From: JANQQZ01 sp039179915
GTDB lineage: Bacteria > Planctomycetota > Phycisphaerae > Phycisphaerales > UBA1924
Length of the DNA stretch: 19,239 bases
Direction of reading: 5' to 3'
NCBI GenBank assembly: GCA_039179915.1
Contig: JBCDEF010000025.1
Location: 1-19,239, forward strand
Shown here: one piece after another, positions 15,199 through 19,239 of the stretch
Layout: every line of letters starts with the position of its first letter
How positions within the stretch are numbered: the first letter of the stretch is position 1
The notes under the pieces: model-generated
What the model was told of the DNA's origin: nothing
Seen by the model: the letters and a program-made list of their open reading frames with translations, nothing else
Database searches by the model: none
Program-made: the position numbers and the translations under genes

Positions 15199-15726
15199 AT
15201 GCGACTCACCCATCTGATAACCGTCACCGTCATCGCACCCGCGATTCTCGTGCTCGCAGGTTGCAGCGAAGGAAACACGGATGCCGCAGCGAGCAGTTCC
15301 ACTTCGGATGCTGCTTGGGTCCTCGCGTCGGAGCCCGCCAACGCCACGCCTGTGTCGACAATCAAAGCCTCCGCTTCTGAAGGCGATCAGGTCACAATAA
15401 GAGGACGTATTGGTGGCCGGATGGAGCCGATGAGCCCAGGCAGCCCTGTGTTCACAGTCGTCGACTTGGCAGTCCCGCACTGCGGCGAGATCCCGGGCGA
15501 CAACTGCCCAGCACCTTGGGACTACTGCTGCGAAACCCCCGAGTCGATGGCTGCAAACACAGCCACGATTCAGCTCGTTGGCAGCGACGGCAGCCCGCTT
15601 GATGCAAGCCCGGCCGAGCACGGCTTCGAGCCGCTCGACGAAGTCGTCATCGTTGGCGTTGTCGGCGCTCGGCCGGACGAACGAGTCCTCACCATCCGCG
15701 CGACGGGTGTGCACCGTGTGCAGTGA
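15199..15726 (+). CDS. Cys-containing lipoprotein, OB-fold-like, PWDYCC motif
   Basis: The 175-residue product has a lipoprotein signal with lipobox L19-A-G-C22, followed by a Ser/Ala-rich linker. The globular part (about 55-175) begins with S-E-G-D-Q-V-T-I-R-G-R-I-G and ends with E-R-V-L-T-I-R-A-T-G-V, a beta pattern like an OB fold. Between the strands sit four cysteines: C95, C103, C110 and C111 (CGEIPGDNC, then PWDYCCE). I believe this motif recurs in conserved hypothetical lipoproteins of planctomycetes, but I name no family. The ATG at 15199 is chosen for AAAGG 9 nt upstream; ATG 15184 lacks one. It lies 32 nt after the second permease, so it is probably the last gene of the transporter operon. 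A metal or redox role is only inference. Confidence 0.82.
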   Translation: MRLTHLITVTVIAPAILVLAGCSEGNTDAAASSSTSDAAWVLASEPANATPVSTIKASASEGDQVTIRGRIGGRMEPMSPGSPVFTVVDLAVPHCGEIPGDNCPAPWDYCCETPESMAANTATIQLVGSDGSPLDASPAEHGFEPLDEVVIVGVVGARPDERVLTIRATGVHRVQ

Positions 15727-15729
15727 TTT

Positions 15730-15763
15730 GGCAGCAAGTAGTATCACGGCGTGAGTTGCTGCC
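15730..15763 (+). terminator. Hairpin just after the lipoprotein gene
   Basis: GGCAGCAA (15730-15737) and TTGCTGCC (15756-15763) form an 8-bp stem. The loop holds a second inverted pair, TCACG and CGTGA. It begins 3 nt after the stop codon and fits the end of the operon, but no T-tract follows, so termination may need Rho. Confidence 0.5.
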
Positions 15764-16053
15764 ATAACTACACCTGATCGCCGCGGAGTAGCTAGGGCAT
15801 CGCTTGGCCTTCGTTAATTGGTCCGCGGAGAACACTCCCGCAACTCGGAGGTTACGTTTGAGCCTAGAACTGGCATTGATTCGTCAATCCGAAGCGGTTC
15901 GAATCGCATCAGATGATTGGAGATTGATCGACGCAAGATTCTTGTGAGCAGGCATTTATCGACGCTGATCCCATCTGCGACTCATGGGCTGTGCCCGGCC
16001 GATCTCGGTCGAGTGTCTCTCAGCGCGATTCGAGGGATGGCCCGGCGCGAAGA
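15764..16053. other. Gene-free stretch between operon and mobile-element remnants
   Basis: I see no convincing gene on either strand. An eight-base word CCGCGGAG occurs twice (near 15781 and 15822). A T-loop-like GGTTCGAAT lies near 15896-15904 but no tRNA can be folded around it. Confidence 0.4.
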
Positions 16054-16648
16054 TCAGGCGATCGCGGCGAGATGCTTGAGGCCGAGCGATCGTGCCTGCC
16101 GAGACCTGTCCAGGTCCTTCGCGGCTTTGAGCTGATCCTCGAGCGTGACGCGCGGCGGGAGGGTTCCGGACAAGGCGTGTTGGACTGTATCCGGGCCCAA
16201 GTTGGTCAGCGGGAGCAGCTTGAGGATCCGAGTCCGGGCAACGGGTTTGATGTGCTCCCCCGACTCAACCAACTCGTCGTACCATCTGTATGCGAGTCCG
16301 ATGGCTTCGACGATGCGCTGTTTGGGCGAGGGCTTCGACGGAACGACCAAATCCTCGCCCTCAGGCGAGAGAACGATCCGGCGACCATCCAGATTCTTGA
16401 TCTGAATCTCCATCTCAAGATCGATCCAGCAACCGCTCTCGACGGCTCGCGGCCTGCGTGGGCAGTTGGGAATGGAGTCGGAGTGCCCATCTGAAGTCCT
16501 GAAGCGTTGCGCTTTCGTGCAGACCGTCGTAGACCTCCGTCTTGCCATCCCGCGAATGCGTGATCGTGCCGATGTAGACCGGGTTGGTCAGGATGCCATG
16601 GACGTACTTCTGTGACAGCGGCTTGCCGCCGTGCTCTCCGGTGCGGGC
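16054..16648 (-). pseudogene. Fragment of a large serine recombinase, frameshifted and truncated
   Basis: Two pieces in different frames resemble the C-terminal half of a large serine recombinase. The first (16648 to about 16515) reads HGGKPLSQKYVHGILTNPVY and then a GLHE motif, the end of the 'recombinase' domain. The second (about 16420 to 16054) reads LDGRRIVLSPEGEDLVVPSK, then an A-x-R-W helix and LGPDTVQHALSG, the usual C-terminal region. The catalytic N-terminal domain and zinc-ribbon part are missing. The segment that normally holds the C-terminal helix-turn-helix is shortened (GEHIKPVARTRILKLLPL). The frame changes between the pieces. It cannot code an active enzyme; it is a relic of an integrated element. 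Identification is from memory of the family, without a search. Confidence 0.7.
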
Positions 16649-16915
16649 TCAGAAGTTTCCCGAAGCGAATTCCTGAAGCATCGCCTTATCCAGTTGGGCC
16701 TCGGCCAGGAGCTTCTTCAGGCGAGCATTCTCACACTCAAGCTCCTCGAGCTTCTTCGCCTAGTCGGTCTTGAGACCGCCCCACTCCCTGCGCCACCGGT
16801 AGTACGTCTGCTCGCTGACGCCCATTTTCCGGCAGACATCCCGGACGGCAGCGCCGCCCTCGGCTTGCTGCAGCGCAAACGCGATCTGCTCCTCGGTGAA
16901 CCTGCTCTTCTTCAT
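16649..16915 (-). pseudogene. IS3-type transposase OrfA with an internal amber codon; OrfB missing
   Basis: Starting at ATG 16913-16915 the frame reads MKKSRFTEEQIAFALQQAEG and goes on through a helix-turn-helix (VRDVCRKMGVSEQTYYRWR). A Leu-zipper-like segment (KKLEELECENARLKKLLAEA) follows, then LDKAMLQEFASGNF and a stop at 16649-16651. This is the whole of an IS3-family OrfA of about 88 codons, except that codon 52 is TAG (16760-16762). In IS3 elements OrfB, with the DDE domain, follows by -1 frameshift; here serine-recombinase sequence follows at once, so OrfB has been lost. The gene is a dead remnant. A TAG as the only defect suggests fairly recent decay. Confidence 0.8.
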
Positions 16916-17093
16916 CAGATCGACCTCCGTACAGAGGCCGGCTTGTCTCGATATCTCTCACCTTCTGCGCGGATCAGGAAACGGGTACGAGCGCACTAGG
17001 CACTTGGACCTGACAGGTGTCGTCGAACAGCCCCGCCTGACCGGGGACATCCTGGGTTCGGACCGTCCAGGCTCCGATCCGGGCGACGCTGTC
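16916..17093. other. Spacer between IS remnant and Kelch gene
   Basis: There is no gene in this stretch. It probably holds the outer end of the broken IS3 element, but I could not find its inverted repeat since the other end is lost. It also contains the hairpin at 17031-17046. Confidence 0.4.
17031..17046 (-). terminator. Possible terminator hairpin after the Kelch gene
   Basis: CCCCG and CGGGG form a 5-bp GC stem with a 6-nt loop, 48 nt after the Kelch stop codon. On the minus strand it is followed by CTGTTCG, not a T-run, so it is only a weak candidate. Confidence 0.35.
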
Positions 17094-19130
17094 TTATCGA
17101 GCAAGTGTGGAAAATGCGTTGGCACCAGTCGCGACTGCTCTTTCGGGTTCGACGAGAACAAGCTCGATCTGATCGGACGCGTCTGTGTGTGTCGTGCTCA
17201 GCAGCAGTCGGCCTCGGAACTCTGTTGCCCTCAGGTGGCGTGGTGAGACCGGGATGTCATCGACGAGCACCGACCACGCCTGCGTCTCCGGATCAAAGAC
17301 TTCGATGGTGTAGTTCGGCTCGAACCCGCCGCCTTCTTTCGGTGACGACCCGCCGACCAGATACAGAAGCCCGCCGAGTTCAACGAGCGTGGGTGAGAGA
17401 CGCGGCCGTGACGGGCACGGGATCTCGGAGAACGTCTTGCTTGTGAAATCGAACGCGAAGCAGTCGCTCACCGTTTGGAAGTTCTCCTTCATGCCGCCCA
17501 CGAGGTAGTACGTGTCCCCAAGAATCACGCCGCCGAATGCCCTCCGCGGGCCGGGCAGTATCACATCCGATTCAGTTAGTTTCAGTTTGCCGTCGGCCAT
17601 CTCCCCCGATAGCACCGTGGTCAGGTGGCGGAACTGGTCGCCTTCCGGCCGACGGGAGTCGTAGTCGAGGCCGCCGAAGGCCCAGTAGGTCTCGCCGTGG
17701 CGGACCAGCCCGTACTGACTCCGTGGCGTGGGCATGACGACGCCCAGCTCGGACCATGCTCGGTCGTCGAAGTCGTACAGAAAGCCGTGGTCGAATGTGC
17801 GTGCGACCGCGCCGTCGTGCCCGAACCCGCCGATGGCTAACGCCGCGTCGCCGTCGGCGGTCATCGCAGTCTTGATGGTCTGCCTGTTCGCGGGCAGCGG
17901 CTCGATCTCACGCCATTCGAGCCCGCTGAGTGAAAGGCGGTAGCCTTCGCTCAGGAAGTTGTCTGGCTCGAAGTCGTGCTGCCCGGTGCTGTTGTTGCCG
18001 CCGAACATGTAGAGCCAACCGTCCTCCAAGAACATGCCTTGGCGGTTCTTCGCGACCGACGGCGAAGGCAGCGTCCAGTGCGCAACGACTTCGCCTGGCG
18101 TCGGCTGACCGTCGAGGTCGATCCGCTCCGCGTGCACGGGCCGCATGCCTCGGGAGATCCCGCCGAAAAAGTAGACATCGCCGGCGCTGTCGGCCGCCAC
18201 CTGGTGGAAGAAGCGGGGGAAAGTCAGCGCGCCGACCTGTGACCAGGCCGAGTCAGACTCGGGCGACCATGCGTGGACCGAGCCATCCGAGCCCGACGCG
18301 ATGATCCGCCCGCCGGACACATCCGCCGCCATTCCGAACGAGGTACCTGGGAATTCGGGGCCGCTCGACCACTCGCCGGTTGTGGTGTTGTAGATGTCGA
18401 CCCGGTTGGTGAGCCGGCCTGCACTGGTCATTCCGCCAAGCACAACGATCGAGTCACCAACAACAACCGATGCGAGCGCCCGACGCGAGAACGGCGCATC
18501 GATCTCTCGCCAGGCCGTGTTCGGGTTTTCGAGATCGAGCGCGAGCATGGACTCGCTCCATGACCGATCGCCTGTCTCGTCGTCAAGCGTCCATCCGCCG
18601 ACCACGAAGAGCGTTGAGCCGATGATCGCCGTGTCGTGCGACGAGCGGCCAGTCGGCAGGTCCGGCAGCGATGTCCATTCGCCCGTGCTCGGATCGAATG
18701 CCTCGGCCGTGCGCAGCGAATCGAGTTTCTGTGGCTCGCCGCGCATGTTTCGAGCGACCAATCCGCCTGTGCGGATGATCGTGCCGTTCCATTCCTCGAG
18801 CGGGCAGCTCTGCAGCCCTTGCGTCTCACCGAGATGCTCGATGTGGGACGGATTGAGCAGGTTGAACCTATAGAACGCCTTCGACTGCGCCTCGTGGTAG
18901 TAATCGTGCGGACGACCCGCGTAGCCGCCCATGATGTACAGCCAGCCATCGCTGTACACCGAGCCAAAACTCGTCGTGGGGTGCGGCAAGATGAACGCGG
19001 GTTCACCGATGTGCTTGTGAACAGATGGATCGATCTCCGGCGGCTTGGTGAAGTGCTGCGCCCGAGCGGCGGCGGCACCGACGAGCAAGGCGATCGAAGC
19101 GGTGATCCGGATTGAATGTGCGAGCTGCAT
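17094..19130 (-). CDS. Exported Kelch-repeat beta-propeller protein
   Basis: The 678-residue product starts with a signal peptide (MQLAHSIRITASIALLVGAAAARAQ). It has about ten Kelch-type units, each with a hydrophobic strand ending in a Gly pair (YIMGGY, VVGGW, VLGGM, FFGGI, YMFGGN, AIGGF, AFGGL, LVGGM, LVGGS), many followed by a W about 15-25 residues later (TGEWTSLPDL, TGEWSSGPEF). Ten units are more than one six- or seven-bladed propeller needs, so there may be two propellers or some degenerate blades. There is no transmembrane tail, dockerin or PEP-CTERM signal at the C-terminus. The ATG at 19128-19130 has GAGG 6 nt upstream. Kelch propellers bind proteins or sugars, or form oxidase scaffolds (galactose oxidase); no copper-site motif was identified here. 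The role is unknown. Confidence 0.88.
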   Translation of the reverse strand: MQLAHSIRITASIALLVGAAAARAQHFTKPPEIDPSVHKHIGEPAFILPHPTTSFGSVYSDGWLYIMGGYAGRPHDYYHEAQSKAFYRFNLLNPSHIEHLGETQGLQSCPLEEWNGTIIRTGGLVARNMRGEPQKLDSLRTAEAFDPSTGEWTSLPDLPTGRSSHDTAIIGSTLFVVGGWTLDDETGDRSWSESMLALDLENPNTAWREIDAPFSRRALASVVVGDSIVVLGGMTSAGRLTNRVDIYNTTTGEWSSGPEFPGTSFGMAADVSGGRIIASGSDGSVHAWSPESDSAWSQVGALTFPRFFHQVAADSAGDVYFFGGISRGMRPVHAERIDLDGQPTPGEVVAHWTLPSPSVAKNRQGMFLEDGWLYMFGGNNSTGQHDFEPDNFLSEGYRLSLSGLEWREIEPLPANRQTIKTAMTADGDAALAIGGFGHDGAVARTFDHGFLYDFDDRAWSELGVVMPTPRSQYGLVRHGETYWAFGGLDYDSRRPEGDQFRHLTTVLSGEMADGKLKLTESDVILPGPRRAFGGVILGDTYYLVGGMKENFQTVSDCFAFDFTSKTFSEIPCPSRPRLSPTLVELGGLLYLVGGSSPKEGGGFEPNYTIEVFDPETQAWSVLVDDIPVSPRHLRATEFRGRLLLSTTHTDASDQIELVLVEPERAVATGANAFSTLAR

Positions 19131-19239
19131 GATGATCCTCGGGTGTTTCGAAAGAGCGGGATTCTGTGATCTGTCAAGTTGCGATGGAGTGCGTGGAGCG
19201 GGTTCGCTGAGAAGTGTTATGTCGCCCGTTCCAGCGCGA
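19131..19239 (-). promoter_or_regulatory. Upstream region of the Kelch gene with a possible -35
   Basis: The last 109 bases hold no gene. On the minus strand TTGACA (19172-19177 as TGTCAA on plus) is a perfect -35 word about 42 nt before the start codon, but no good -10 follows at 17 nt, so the promoter call is weak. Confidence 0.25.

Noticed and set aside
15890..15912. GGTTCGAATCGC resembling a tRNA T-loop, perhaps an attachment site
   Set aside because: The T-stem has mismatches, and no acceptor, D or anticodon arm can be found around it.

Overview
The window looks like chromosomal DNA of a planctomycete, most likely of the Phycisphaerae type. This rests on recognised protein styles and not on a marker gene: a PEP-CTERM-like C-terminal sorting signal, a pseudopilin with an H-x9-DG C-terminal motif, a C-terminal GC-type dockerin pair, an ABC-2 permease fused to an M1-peptidase-like domain, and generally high GC. 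No rRNA, tRNA or CRISPR array was found.

Left part (1-3623, all minus strand) is a secretome cluster: the N-terminus of an exported protein running off the left edge, a PEP-CTERM-like exported protein, and a two-gene unit of a dockerin-tailed exported protein followed 13 nt later by a pseudopilin. The PEP-CTERM gene and the dockerin/pseudopilin unit each have upstream a nearly identical 17-bp palindrome (TTGAGACTCAGTCTCAA and a one-base variant) that resembles a Fur box, so they are probably co-regulated, perhaps by iron. A clear intrinsic terminator (369-390) closes the PEP-CTERM transcript.

3683-8151 (minus) is a two-gene ABC exporter: an ATPase overlapping by 4 nt a 1187-residue permease whose extracytoplasmic half is an M1 aminopeptidase fold that has lost its catalytic Glu and two of three zinc ligands. 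About 300 bp of leader DNA and then an apparently intact IS with a DDE transposase (about 8454-9854) separate it from the next operon.

10058-15726 (plus) is a compact operon: a small Cys-rich exported protein, an HlyD/MacA-like adaptor, a MacB/LolD-like ATPase, two FtsX/MacB-like permeases and a Cys-containing lipoprotein. ATPase and first permease start inside the preceding stop codon (GTGA, ATGA overlaps); the others are tightly spaced. The two Cys-rich proteins bracketing a tripartite-type transporter are the most interesting unexplained system here. A hairpin (15730-15763) follows the last gene.

16054-16915 (minus) is a graveyard of mobile DNA: a frameshifted piece of a large serine recombinase joined to an IS3-type OrfA interrupted by one amber codon, with no OrfB. 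The right end (17094-19130, minus) is a large exported Kelch-repeat protein.
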